NCBI GenBank assembly: GCA_019690055.1
Contig: JADGGF010000321.1
Coordinates: 1-5,413 of the forward strand
Length of the DNA stretch: 5,413 nt
Source of the DNA: Micromonosporaceae bacterium
GTDB taxonomy: Bacteria > Actinomycetota > Actinomycetes > Mycobacteriales > Micromonosporaceae
Reading direction: 5' to 3'
Part shown: in pieces, positions 1-5,413 of the stretch
Layout: each line of letters begins with the position of its first letter
Position numbering within the stretch: position 1 is the stretch's first letter
Notes under the pieces: model-generated
The model's input: only the letters and a program-made list of their open reading frames with translations
Database searches by the model: none
What the model was told of the DNA's origin: nothing
Position numbers and translations under genes: made by a program

Positions 1-226
1 TTTGTGTTTATGTTAGTGGGGGTGGGGAGGCGGGCACGCGAATTCCTTTGGCCGTTCGGAAGTGCGCTCCACCATTATTCCTGCGCGTGCCGTCAATACC
101 CGGGCGACACGGCGTGCGGAAATGCGGATCGGCCGAAGGCCGGTGGAATCCAGTGCCGGTGCGGGCCGGCGGCGGGTGACCGACTTGTACGGCTCTCGTG
201 GGCCGCCGGCCGCGTACGACGGTCCG
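1..226. other. Left-edge non-coding stretch with hairpins
   Basis: I see no credible gene here. The open frames lack a domain, a good ribosome site or a conserved motif, and no tRNA-like arm is visible. The first 30 or so bases are richer in T and then in G runs than the rest of the window. On the minus strand this is the 3' flank of the SRPBCC gene and contains two hairpins, the larger at 164-211 and a smaller one at 126-151. The smaller has cggcc and ggccg arms around a gaa loop, with outer ggat/atcc arms. A 20-codon minus-strand frame starting at 75 has an AGGA just upstream but nothing else in its favour. Confidence 0.5.
164..211 (-). terminator. Terminator-like hairpin after the SRPBCC gene
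   Basis: A perfect 10-bp inverted repeat has arms ggccggcggc (164-173) and gccgccggcc (202-211), separated by 28 bases. On the minus strand it begins 15 bases after the SRPBCC stop codon. No T-tract follows, which is common for actinobacterial terminators. The long loop lowers confidence. Function is inferred from position and symmetry only. Confidence 0.4.
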
Positions 227-616
227 CTAGATCTCGCCGGCGTCGGCGAGTTGGCGGATGTTCTCGATGGCCTCCAGCAGGTCGTCGTCGGCGTCGCTGG
301 GGTGGTCCTGGACGACGTGGATCGTGAGCACGCTGCCGTCACCGGTGTCGTCGGGCTCGACCTGCAGCCAGCCGTGGTAGGCGCTGCCCGGCATGCCCCA
401 CTCCATCCGGCGGTCGAGGCCGTCGATGCGCACCCAGCCCTGCGCGTGCTGCTCGGTGCCGTGGATGTCGGTGGTGACCGCGGCCATGTCGGGCCCGGGC
501 TGCTCGGCCTCGGTGATGACCGGCAGGTACTCGGGCAGGCGTTCGATGTCGGACAGGTACTCGAACAGCGTGTCCGCATCCGCCATGATCGTGCCGGTCT
601 GTTCGTACTCGGGCAT
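227..616 (-). CDS. SRPBCC/START-like domain protein (polyketide cyclase/dehydrase-like)
   Basis: This gene encodes a 129-residue protein that resembles small SRPBCC (START/Bet v1-like, Polyketide_cyc2-type) ligand-binding proteins. The N-terminal strand and helix are recognisable: YEQTGTIMADADTLFEYLSD, followed at about 25-35 by a leucine/proline segment of the 'DIERLPEYLP' type. An alternating strand region follows, with Trp at 61, 73 and 83. The C-terminal amphipathic acidic helix (about 107-128) would pack over the cavity. There is no signal peptide or membrane segment, so it is probably cytoplasmic. It is slightly shorter than many family members but looks complete. The ATG at 616 is chosen because AGGGGG (627-622) sits five bases upstream and the fold starts there; the longer open frame runs antisense through aspS. 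It is divergent from aspS across 85 bp. Ligand and function are unknown; family members include cyclases, lipid or hydrophobe carriers and stress-linked proteins. Confidence 0.85.
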   Translation of the reverse strand: MPEYEQTGTIMADADTLFEYLSDIERLPEYLPVITEAEQPGPDMAAVTTDIHGTEQHAQGWVRIDGLDRRMEWGMPGSAYHGWLQVEPDDTGDGSVLTIHVVQDHPSDADDDLLEAIENIRQLADAGEI

Positions 617-701
617 CCCATCCCCCTGTCCCAGCGGTAGACCTACCCAGGTTCCTACCCCGTTTCGCGGGTTCGCGGGCGGGGACTGGAAGAATGCCGC
701 T
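617..701. promoter_or_regulatory. Divergent promoter region between SRPBCC gene and aspS
   Basis: These 85 bp must carry the start signals for both divergently read genes. Within them is a short inverted repeat, ggtag (636-640) and ctacc (643-647), separated by two bases. The heptamer cctaccc occurs twice, at 642-648 and 654-660, exactly 12 bases apart. The three arms could be an operator, or -10-like TAG/TAC elements of weak actinobacterial promoters. I cannot assign clear -35/-10 boxes. The aspS ribosome site (ggaag, 688-692) and the SRPBCC ribosome site (minus strand, 622-627) lie at the two ends. Confidence 0.5.
688..692 (+). promoter_or_regulatory. Ribosome binding site supporting the aspS GTG start at 702
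   Basis: The ggaag motif is followed by nine bases and then GTG. It matters because the alternative in-frame GTG at 852 is preceded by a sequence without purine-rich complementarity to the 16S tail. It therefore favours translation of the N-terminal low-complexity segment. Confidence 0.55.
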
Positions 702-2648
702 GTGATTCGTACGCAGAGCCCCGGCGAGGGCGGGGGAGCACCGTCGCGCAGCAAGAAGCGGACCGGGTCGGGGGCCGGCAGAGCGGCCGCCGGTGCCGGC
801 GCGGGAGCATCGCCGCGAAGCGCGGAGCCGACCACGCCGCAACGTGGCCGGGTGCCCGCGGGGCGGCTGCGGGCCGCCGATGCGGGGACGTGGGTGACCC
901 TGGCCGGCTGGGTGGCGCGCCGGCGCGACCACGGCGGAGTGACCTTCATCGATCTGCGCGACGACTCGGGGGTCGTGCAGGTCGTGCTGCGGGCGGCCAC
1001 GGCGAACGAGGACGGCCTCGAAGCCGGCGCCGTGGAGCTGGCCCACGCGCTGCGCAACGAGTACTGCATCGCGGTGACCGGCGAGGTGACCCGGCGGCCT
1101 GAGGGCAACGAGAACCCGGAGCTGCCCACGGGCGAGGTCGAGGTCGTGGCCAGCTCGCTGCAGGTGCTCTCCGAGTCGGCGCCGCTGCCCCTGCCGATCG
1201 AGGACCGCGTCGACGCGGGCGACGACATCCGGCTCAAGTACCGCTACCTGGATCTGCGTCGCTCCGGCCCGGCCCGGGCGCTGAAGCTGCGCTCCCGGGC
1301 CAACCAGATCGCCCGCGAGGTGCTGCACGCCCGGGACTTCTACGAGATCGAGACCCCGACGCTGACCCGGTCCACCCCGGAGGGGGCCCGCGACTTCCTC
1401 GTGCCCGTACGGCTGCAGCCGGGCACCTGGTACGCGCTGCCGCAGTCGCCCCAGCTGTTCAAGCAGTTGCTCATGGTGGCCGGCCTGGAGCGCTACTACC
1501 AGATCGCGCGCTGCTACCGGGACGAGGACTTCCGGGCCGACCGCCAGCCGGAGTTCACACAGCTCGATATCGAGATGTCCTTTGTGACCCAGGACGACGT
1601 GATCGAGCTCGCCGAACAGATCGTCGCTCGCCTGTGGGGGGAGCTGGTCGGGTTCGAGGTGCCCCGGCCGATCCCGCGGTTGACCTGGCACGAGGCGATG
1701 GCCCGGTACGGCTCCGACAAGCCCGACCTGCGGTACGGTCTCGAGCTCGTCGATCTGACCGAGTACTTCGCGGGCACCGAGTTCCGCGTGTTCGCCAGTG
1801 CCCTGGCGGCCGGTGGGTACGTCGGGGCGGTGGTGATGCCCGGCGGGGCGGCGCAGACGCGCAAGGAGCTCGACGCCTGGCAGGACTGGGCGAAGGCGCG
1901 CGGCGCCAAGGGGCTCGCCTACGTGGTGTTCGCGGCGGAGTCCGGCGAGCCGCGCGGGCCCGTCGCCAAGAACCTCTCGCCGGACCACCTGGCCGGGCTC
2001 GCCGGCGCGGTCGGGGCCAAGCCCGGCGACGCGGTCTTCTTCGCGGCCTCGGCCGACCGGCGTGAGGCCCAGGAGTTGCTCGGCGCGGCGCGCGTCGAGA
2101 TCGCCCGTCGCACCGGGCTGATCGACCCGTCGGCGTGGGCGTTCTGCTGGGTCGTGGACGCGCCGATGTTCGAGCCGGCCACCGACGGCGCCGGCCACCC
2201 CATCCCGGGCGCATGGACGTCGCTGCACCACCCGTTCACCTCACCGACCGATGAGTGGATCGACCGGTTTGAACAGGCGCCGGGGGAGGCGCTCGCCCTG
2301 GCGTACGACATCGTGTGCAACGGCAACGAGATCGGTGGCGGCTCCATCCGTATCCACCGGGCCGACGTGCAGCGGCGCGTCTTCGACCTGCTCGGCATCA
2401 CGCCGGAAGAGGCGTCCGACAAGTTCGGCTTCCTGTTGGAGGCATTCAAGTATGGACCACCGCCGCACGGTGGCATCGCGTTCGGCTGGGACCGGGTCTG
2501 CATGCTGCTCGCCGGGGTCGACTCGATTCGCGAGGTGATCGCCTTCCCCAAGACCCGGGGCGGTCTCGACCCGCTCACCGGCGCGCCCACGCCGATCACC
2601 GTCGAGCAGCGCCGGGAAGCCGGCGTCGACGCCAAACCCAAGTCCTGA
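702..2648 (+). CDS. aspS: Aspartyl-tRNA synthetase, predicted non-discriminating (aspartate--tRNA(Asp/Asn) ligase)
   Basis: This class IIb synthetase of 648 residues ATP-activates aspartate and charges tRNA in the cytoplasm. The OB-fold anticodon-binding domain is at about 53-160 (LAGWVARRRDHGG, FIDLRD). The class II core begins near 175, with motif 1 around 212-235 and the aspartate-binding QSPQLFKQ at 248-255. Motif 2 is at 270-293, with RDEDFRADRQPEFTQLD at 273-289. The bacterial GAD insertion is at about 340-465, and motif 3 (GIAFGWDR) at 591-598. All key motifs are intact. His77 and Gly135 match the residues linked to non-discriminating AspRS, which also makes Asp-tRNA(Asn) for GatCAB. 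The start is GTG 702: ggaag (688-692) lies nine bases upstream and the product begins (V/M)IRT, as relatives do. Oddly, residues 5-50 are a Gly/Ala/Arg/Ser-rich segment absent from the relatives I recall. Start GTG 852 would remove it but has no visible ribosome site. Confidence 0.97.
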   Translation: MIRTQSPGEGGGAPSRSKKRTGSGAGRAAAGAGAGASPRSAEPTTPQRGRVPAGRLRAADAGTWVTLAGWVARRRDHGGVTFIDLRDDSGVVQVVLRAATANEDGLEAGAVELAHALRNEYCIAVTGEVTRRPEGNENPELPTGEVEVVASSLQVLSESAPLPLPIEDRVDAGDDIRLKYRYLDLRRSGPARALKLRSRANQIAREVLHARDFYEIETPTLTRSTPEGARDFLVPVRLQPGTWYALPQSPQLFKQLLMVAGLERYYQIARCYRDEDFRADRQPEFTQLDIEMSFVTQDDVIELAEQIVARLWGELVGFEVPRPIPRLTWHEAMARYGSDKPDLRYGLELVDLTEYFAGTEFRVFASALAAGGYVGAVVMPGGAAQTRKELDAWQDWAKARGAKGLAYVVFAAESGEPRGPVAKNLSPDHLAGLAGAVGAKPGDAVFFAASADRREAQELLGAARVEIARRTGLIDPSAWAFCWVVDAPMFEPATDGAGHPIPGAWTSLHHPFTSPTDEWIDRFEQAPGEALALAYDIVCNGNEIGGGSIRIHRADVQRRVFDLLGITPEEASDKFGFLLEAFKYGPPPHGGIAFGWDRVCMLLAGVDSIREVIAFPKTRGGLDPLTGAPTPITVEQRREAGVDAKPKS

Positions 2649-2722
2649 CCGCGCCCGGGCCGAACCCGCGGGCGGCCGCGCGGGGGCGCCCACCGCCGGC
2701 GGGGCGGCCCAGGCCAGGCGGG
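2649..2722. terminator. GC-rich palindromic spacer between convergent genes, likely bidirectional terminator
   Basis: This short spacer separates the stop codons of aspS (plus) and the lipoprotein gene (minus). It holds several overlapping symmetric elements. The arms gcgccc (2651-2656) and gggcgc (2684-2689) enclose cccgcg (2665-2670) and cgcggg (2679-2684); the two pairings share base 2684, so they are partly alternative. There is also a gcggccgc palindrome (2672-2679) and a 10-bp ccgccggcgg palindrome (2693-2702). No T-tract is present on either strand. A two-way terminator is the natural reading of the position, but high GC makes chance palindromes common. Confidence 0.45.
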
Positions 2723-3388
2723 CTACTGGCAGGCCGCGTCGATGTCGTACAGCGCGGCCTCCAGTTGCGGCGACGCGATCGCGAACGCGATCTGCTCCAC
2801 CGTGCCGGTCGGCGCGACGTCGGCGATGGCCCGGTACCCGGACGCGAGCCGGTCGAGCGCCGAGATCAGCAACGGGTTGGTCGCGAGGTTCCGGCCGTCC
2901 TCGGCGATGCCCGCGGCGGTCAGGGCCCGGTCGCGCAGGCCCTGCCGCGGTGCGGGGTCGTCGGGCACCTGCTCGATGAGCCAGAGCGACGCCTCGAAGG
3001 AGTACCACCGTAGGGCCGCGACCAGCGCATGGCTGCAGGCCTCCTCGTTGCCCGAGTCGGGCGGCGGGGGAGACGTCGGAGCGGTCGGTGACGACGGCGG
3101 TGGGGACGGCTGCGTCCCCGGCGAGGTCGGCTGGGCCGCGGGCGGCGGCGGACCACCGGTGTTGCCGCCGCCGGTCGGCCGGGTCGTCGCCGGGCCCGGG
3201 GAGCCGACCGCCAGCACGGTCGGGGACGCCTCGGCCGACGCGGCCGGTGTCGTGGTGCCGGCGGTGTCGACCGAGGTGGTCGGCGGACGGGTGCTCGGGG
3301 TCCGGTCAGTCGGCTCGCCGCCGGAGCAGGCGGATGCTTCGATGACCACCACGACGGCGAGCGTGGCGGCGAGCAGGCGTCGGTTCAT
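2723..3388 (-). CDS. Putative lipoprotein with Pro/Thr/Ser-rich linker and small helical C-terminal domain
   Basis: I do not recognise a named family. The 221-residue product begins with MNRR, a hydrophobic stretch (about 5-17) and ASAC at 18-21, so Cys21 is the likely lipidated residue after signal peptidase II cleavage. The -3 position is Ala rather than the usual Leu, so the lipobox is slightly weak. Residues 22-115 are a disordered Thr/Pro/Ser/Gly linker of the type that spans a cell wall. The remaining hundred residues look largely helical, with only Cys118 and Cys220, one at each end, which could form a disulfide closing the domain. The ATG start at 3388 is supported by GGAAAGGA (3408-3401, minus strand) 12 bases upstream, a slightly long spacing. 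The protein is predicted to sit on the outer face of the membrane. It converges with aspS and no partner is evident. Confidence 0.8.
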   Translation of the reverse strand: MNRRLLAATLAVVVVIEASACSGGEPTDRTPSTRPPTTSVDTAGTTTPAASAEASPTVLAVGSPGPATTRPTGGGNTGGPPPPAAQPTSPGTQPSPPPSSPTAPTSPPPPDSGNEEACSHALVAALRWYSFEASLWLIEQVPDDPAPRQGLRDRALTAAGIAEDGRNLATNPLLISALDRLASGYRAIADVAPTGTVEQIAFAIASPQLEAALYDIDAACQ

Positions 3389-3532
3389 GGGCTATGTAAA
3401 TCCTTTCCATCGGAGCGCAGCCGTCCGACTAACACGCTCCTTCGCGACCGCCGGTTGCGGCGCCGACGACCGGTTGAACGGAGGTGCTGGGGGCGCACAG
3501 TGCGCGTCGAACCGGCGTCACCGCGGGCTCGC
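3389..3532 (-). promoter_or_regulatory. Intergenic upstream region of the lipoprotein gene
   Basis: This 144-bp gap, read on the minus strand, runs from the end of the acetyltransferase gene to the lipoprotein start. It contains the likely ribosome site (GGAAAGGA, 3408-3401). A loose inverted repeat, ggagcg (3412-3417) and cgctcc (3435-3440), has 17 bases between its arms. A nested hairpin lies nearer the acetyltransferase end. A promoter is expected here if the hairpin ends upstream transcription, but I find no clear -35/-10 pair. Confidence 0.35.
3469..3515 (-). terminator. Nested hairpin after the acetyltransferase gene
   Basis: Outer arms ccggtt (3469-3474) and aaccgg (3510-3515) enclose a tight inner stem, gcgca (3493-3497) and tgcgc (3501-3505). 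On the minus strand the structure begins about 17 bases past the acetyltransferase stop. There is no T-tract. It could end that transcript, which would separate it from the lipoprotein gene, but the outer stem is short. Confidence 0.3.
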
Positions 3533-4276
3533 TCAGACCGGGCGGATCGACGTCAGGGCATGTCTGCCCGTGAAACCGAGCCGGTGGTAGAGGCGTGCTG
3601 CGGCATCGTTGTCCGCCGCGACGCCCAGACCGACCTGGTCGTGGCGGGTGAGCAGCCGCGCGGCGACGCCAGCGGTGACCGCGGCTCCCAGGCCCCGACC
3701 GCGGTAGTCCGGATGGACCGCGACCCCGCCGATGACCCCGGTGGGCCGGGCGTCCGGCTCCGGTGAGGCGAACGTGCGGTCGGCGGCGCAGGCCGCCAGG
3801 CGACCGTCGACGTACAGGCCATACCACTGGGACACGATCGGGCTGTCCCAGCGCAGCTCGCTCCCGGGGTACGCCACCTCGAGCAGAGCGTCCAGTTCGT
3901 CGCCGTCGACCAGCGGCTGGACGGCGGCGTCGGCCGTCGCCAGCGCCGACGCGGATGGCAGCCAGAGATAGTCCCACTCCTCGCGCAGCGCGAATCCGGC
4001 CGGGACCGGGCGGCGGCGGGGAAGGTTCACCCACCCGACGCCGTCCAGCAGACCACCGTCGCGGGCCCAGGCGAGCGCCCGCGCGACCGGGGGCGCGTCG
4101 CCGAGAGCGTGCGCCACCGGCCCGAACGGCCCGACGCCGCGCCACAGCACACAACCGGCCAGCGCCACCCCGAACAGCTGTCGGCTCGTGCCCGCGACGA
4201 ACCGGGCGTACGGATGATGGCCGACCGCGTCGAGCACCTCACGGCGGCCTCGCAGGGGCAACGGGTCAGGTGGCAT
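3533..4276 (-). CDS. GNAT family N-acetyltransferase (FR47-like)
   Basis: The 247-residue product carries a GNAT acetyl-CoA-dependent acyltransferase domain in its C-terminal half, about residues 110-247. The strand YGLYVDGRLAACAA (about 152-165) leads to motif A, GGVAVHPDYRGRGLGAAV (183-200), whose RxxGxG loop binds the CoA pyrophosphate. Motif B is VGLGVAADNDAAARLYHRLGF (215-235), with the usual Asn and the LYxxLGF ending. This arrangement is closest to FR47-like members. The first hundred residues (RGRREVLDAVGHHPYARFVAG onward) are not a motif I can name and may recognise substrate. Ala/Gly-rich segments there do not form a convincing membrane span. The start is uncertain. ATG 4276 has only a weak GCGAAG nearby, while GTG 4339 would add 21 residues and also lacks a ribosome site. 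The substrate is unknown; small molecules or protein N-termini are both possible. Confidence 0.88.
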   Translation of the reverse strand: MPPDPLPLRGRREVLDAVGHHPYARFVAGTSRQLFGVALAGCVLWRGVGPFGPVAHALGDAPPVARALAWARDGGLLDGVGWVNLPRRRPVPAGFALREEWDYLWLPSASALATADAAVQPLVDGDELDALLEVAYPGSELRWDSPIVSQWYGLYVDGRLAACAADRTFASPEPDARPTGVIGGVAVHPDYRGRGLGAAVTAGVAARLLTRHDQVGLGVAADNDAAARLYHRLGFTGRHALTSIRPV

Positions 4277-4400
4277 GGCTTCGCGGCGGTTCGGGAGAGC
4301 CCACAATGGATACAAGATTGCCTGTTCGTGACTATCCACGCGGGACGGTACCGGAGCGTGGCGCGGGGACCGTGCCCCGCGCCCCGGCTGCCGGATGGTG
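4277..4400 (-). promoter_or_regulatory. Intergenic region upstream of the acetyltransferase gene
   Basis: The 124-bp gap has two parts. Next to the upstream gene is a strong hairpin (4360-4383). Bases about 4300-4337 are less GC-rich than their surroundings; read on the minus strand they include TTGTATCCATTG, which is the sort of local A/T enrichment expected of a promoter. I cannot name a matched -35/-10 pair. If the acetyltransferase starts at GTG 4339 instead, part of this stretch is coding. Confidence 0.3.
4360..4383 (-). terminator. Strong hairpin after the septum-formation-type gene
   Basis: A perfect 9-bp stem, ggcgcgggg (4360-4368) and ccccgcgcc (4375-4383), closes a six-base loop. 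On the minus strand it starts 17 bases beyond the stop codon at 4401. The stem is entirely G:C and is not followed by a T-tract, in line with actinobacterial terminators. It is the most convincing terminator candidate in the window and suggests that the acetyltransferase gene has its own promoter. Confidence 0.6.
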
Positions 4401-5413
4401 TCAGGCGAAGGGGATCGGGCCCGCGCCGATGCCGCGCAGGCTGGCGGTGAAGGCGCGATTGGCCTCGTTGGCCGCCACCAGGCACAGCACCCACTGGTCG
4501 AGGTCGGTCTCGTACGGCCAGACGTACCAGAAGCTGAGCTCGTTGGGGATTGGGCGGATGCCCACGAAGTCCCGCACCACGCCCAGGCACCGGTCTTCGA
4601 ACTGCGCCGTCAGGGCATCGATATCGCTGTAATCCGTGCCCTCGGGCACCGGGAACACACCGGCCAACTCTCCCTGGTGGGCCACATTGCATTCACTGTG
4701 TTCGATGTTGCTCAGTCGAGTCTCAGTGGCGAACCAGGTCAGGCAGGTGATGGGCTGGGCGTTGCCGCGCAGGGTGCCCGTGGTCCGCGCCGGGCTGGTC
4801 TGGTAGAAGCCACGGTTGACGGTCAGGTCACACCGGTACCAGTGCGCCCCCTGGTCCCAGGCCGTGGGGCTCGGCACCGACAGCACCAGCCAGGTGTAGG
4901 TCGAGCGCCACGCCACACCGAGGAACTCCTGCGCGGCCTCCTCGCACTCCCGGTAGAGCCGGCGGGCCTCGTTCGAGCTCTCGCTCGGGGGCGCCGTGGA
5001 GTCGGCCAGCTCACCGACGGCGATGGTCTCGATCATGTGCTCCTCATCGCAGGGGACCCGCTCCGCCTCCTCCGCCGTCTCGTTGAACGGGTACGGCGAG
5101 AGGAAGGCGACGTGGCAGCTTCCGACCTGCGGTACGGCCAGCAGGTCCTCGGACGGGCTCGGCGTGGCTGAGGAGCTCGGGCTGGCCTGCTGGTCGCTCA
5201 GAACCCGGGGGACGACGAACAGCCCGACGGCGGCCAGGGCGACCACGATCAAGGGCACCGTCACCCCGAGGACGATCGCGATTGTCCGGCCGCCAGTCGA
5301 CCCGGCAGGCGCCGGAGCACTGGTCGCGGGCCAGACCGGCGGCTGGCCGTACGGCGTCGGCGGGCCGTAACCACCGGGCGGCGGTGGGCCGGACGGCCCC
5401 CGGCGGGGAAAAA
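4401..5413 (-). CDS. Septum formation family membrane protein, N-terminus beyond window
   Basis: About 336 residues are visible and the 5' end lies past the right edge. In order they show a cytoplasmic Pro/Gly/Tyr-rich tail (GGYGPPTPYGQPP, about 13-25), one transmembrane segment (TIAIVLG to AVGLFVVP, about 43-68), a short Ser/Pro linker and an extracytoplasmic domain with eight cysteines. Repeated motifs VPCDEEHMIE and SECNVAHQGE, each CxxxHxxE, match the actinobacterial 'septum formation' domain (PF13845 by memory). That family's role in division is an annotation rather than a well-proven activity. GTG 5264 could start a shorter protein, but the frame upstream stays open to the edge with typical tail composition and no other start codon, so I treat the gene as partial. 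The domain looks like two copies of one four-cysteine unit. The protein probably sits in the membrane facing the wall; the cysteines suggest disulfides. The hairpin at 4360-4383 follows the stop. Confidence 0.82.
   Translation of the reverse strand, partial: FPRRGPSGPPPPGGYGPPTPYGQPPVWPATSAPAPAGSTGGRTIAIVLGVTVPLIVVALAAVGLFVVPRVLSDQQASPSSSATPSPSEDLLAVPQVGSCHVAFLSPYPFNETAEEAERVPCDEEHMIETIAVGELADSTAPPSESSNEARRLYRECEEAAQEFLGVAWRSTYTWLVLSVPSPTAWDQGAHWYRCDLTVNRGFYQTSPARTTGTLRGNAQPITCLTWFATETRLSNIEHSECNVAHQGELAGVFPVPEGTDYSDIDALTAQFEDRCLGVVRDFVGIRPIPNELSFWYVWPYETDLDQWVLCLVAANEANRAFTASLRGIGAGPIPFA

Noticed and set aside
13..75. Possible 20-codon leader peptide on the minus strand
   Set aside because: It has an AGGA just upstream, but the spacing is short, the composition is uninformative and nothing visible follows it in the window.
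393..701. Upstream in-frame extension of aspS by 103 codons
   Set aside because: It runs antisense through the SRPBCC gene and has Ser/Met/Cys-rich shadow composition. The conserved IRT start and a ribosome site mark 702.
227..1237. 336-codon minus-strand open frame extending the SRPBCC gene upstream through the start of aspS
   Set aside because: The extension beyond 616 is antisense to the coding, motif-bearing part of aspS, is Ser/Pro/Arg-rich without domains, and a good ribosome site lies just before ATG 616.
339..2231. Very long (630-codon) minus-strand open frame across aspS
   Set aside because: It is an antisense shadow of a high-GC gene. Its composition is Arg/Gly/Ala/Leu-rich with no domain, and aspS on the other strand is certain.
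2742..3590. 282-codon plus-strand open frame opposite the lipoprotein gene
   Set aside because: Low-complexity Gly/Ala/Val composition mirrors the Pro/Thr linker on the other strand. The minus-strand reading has a signal sequence, lipobox and ribosome site.
3763..4632. 289-codon plus-strand open frame across the acetyltransferase and septum-type genes
   Set aside because: It is Arg/Pro-rich, has no domain and spans two recognisable minus-strand genes and their intergenic gap.
1..5413. Possible defence system, mobile element, CRISPR array or novel RNA
   Set aside because: I found no repeat-spacer pattern, transposase or integrase motif, attachment-site duplication, nuclease or helicase motif, or riboswitch-like conserved structure. 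Every large gene has an ordinary reading.

Overview
The window is high-GC DNA (roughly 70% by eye) with strong G/C preference at third codon positions, GTG starts and no T-tracts after its hairpins. This is typical of an actinomycete. The aspartyl-tRNA synthetase has the mycobacterial/actinobacterial form of the enzyme. Its wording as I remember it (for example the WVVDAPMF stretch and the C-terminus ending DAKPKS) looks closest to Micromonosporaceae such as Micromonospora or Actinoplanes. That family placement is inference from memory, not a database result.

Layout, left to right. Bases 1-226 hold no convincing gene, only hairpins behind the first gene. A small SRPBCC/START-like protein is encoded on the minus strand (227-616). 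An 85-bp divergent intergenic region (617-701) separates it from aspS on the plus strand (702-2648). aspS converges, across a 74-bp GC-rich palindromic spacer, on a minus-strand gene for a putative lipoprotein with a long Pro/Thr/Ser linker (2723-3388). Further right, also on the minus strand, lie a GNAT/FR47-like N-acetyltransferase (3533-4276) and a membrane-anchored protein of the actinobacterial 'septum formation' family (4401 to beyond the right edge, so its N-terminus is missing).

The genes do not form an obvious pathway. aspS is housekeeping translation. The lipoprotein and the septum-formation-type protein are both predicted to be exported or envelope-anchored. The SRPBCC protein and the acetyltransferase are predicted cytoplasmic and of unknown substrate. 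The three right-hand minus-strand genes are separated by 124-144 bp gaps with hairpins, so they need not be one operon.

The points most worth a second look are three. The first is a low-complexity segment of about 46 residues that splits the conserved AspRS N-terminus. The second is the pair of residues suggesting that this AspRS is non-discriminating and feeds the GatCAB route to Asn-tRNA. The third is a clear internal duplication, with a repeated cysteine and CxxxHxxE pattern, in the septum-formation-type protein. I saw no CRISPR array, tRNA/rRNA gene, insertion sequence, prophage or defence system. Apart from the AspRS insertion, the window looks like ordinary actinobacterial chromosome.
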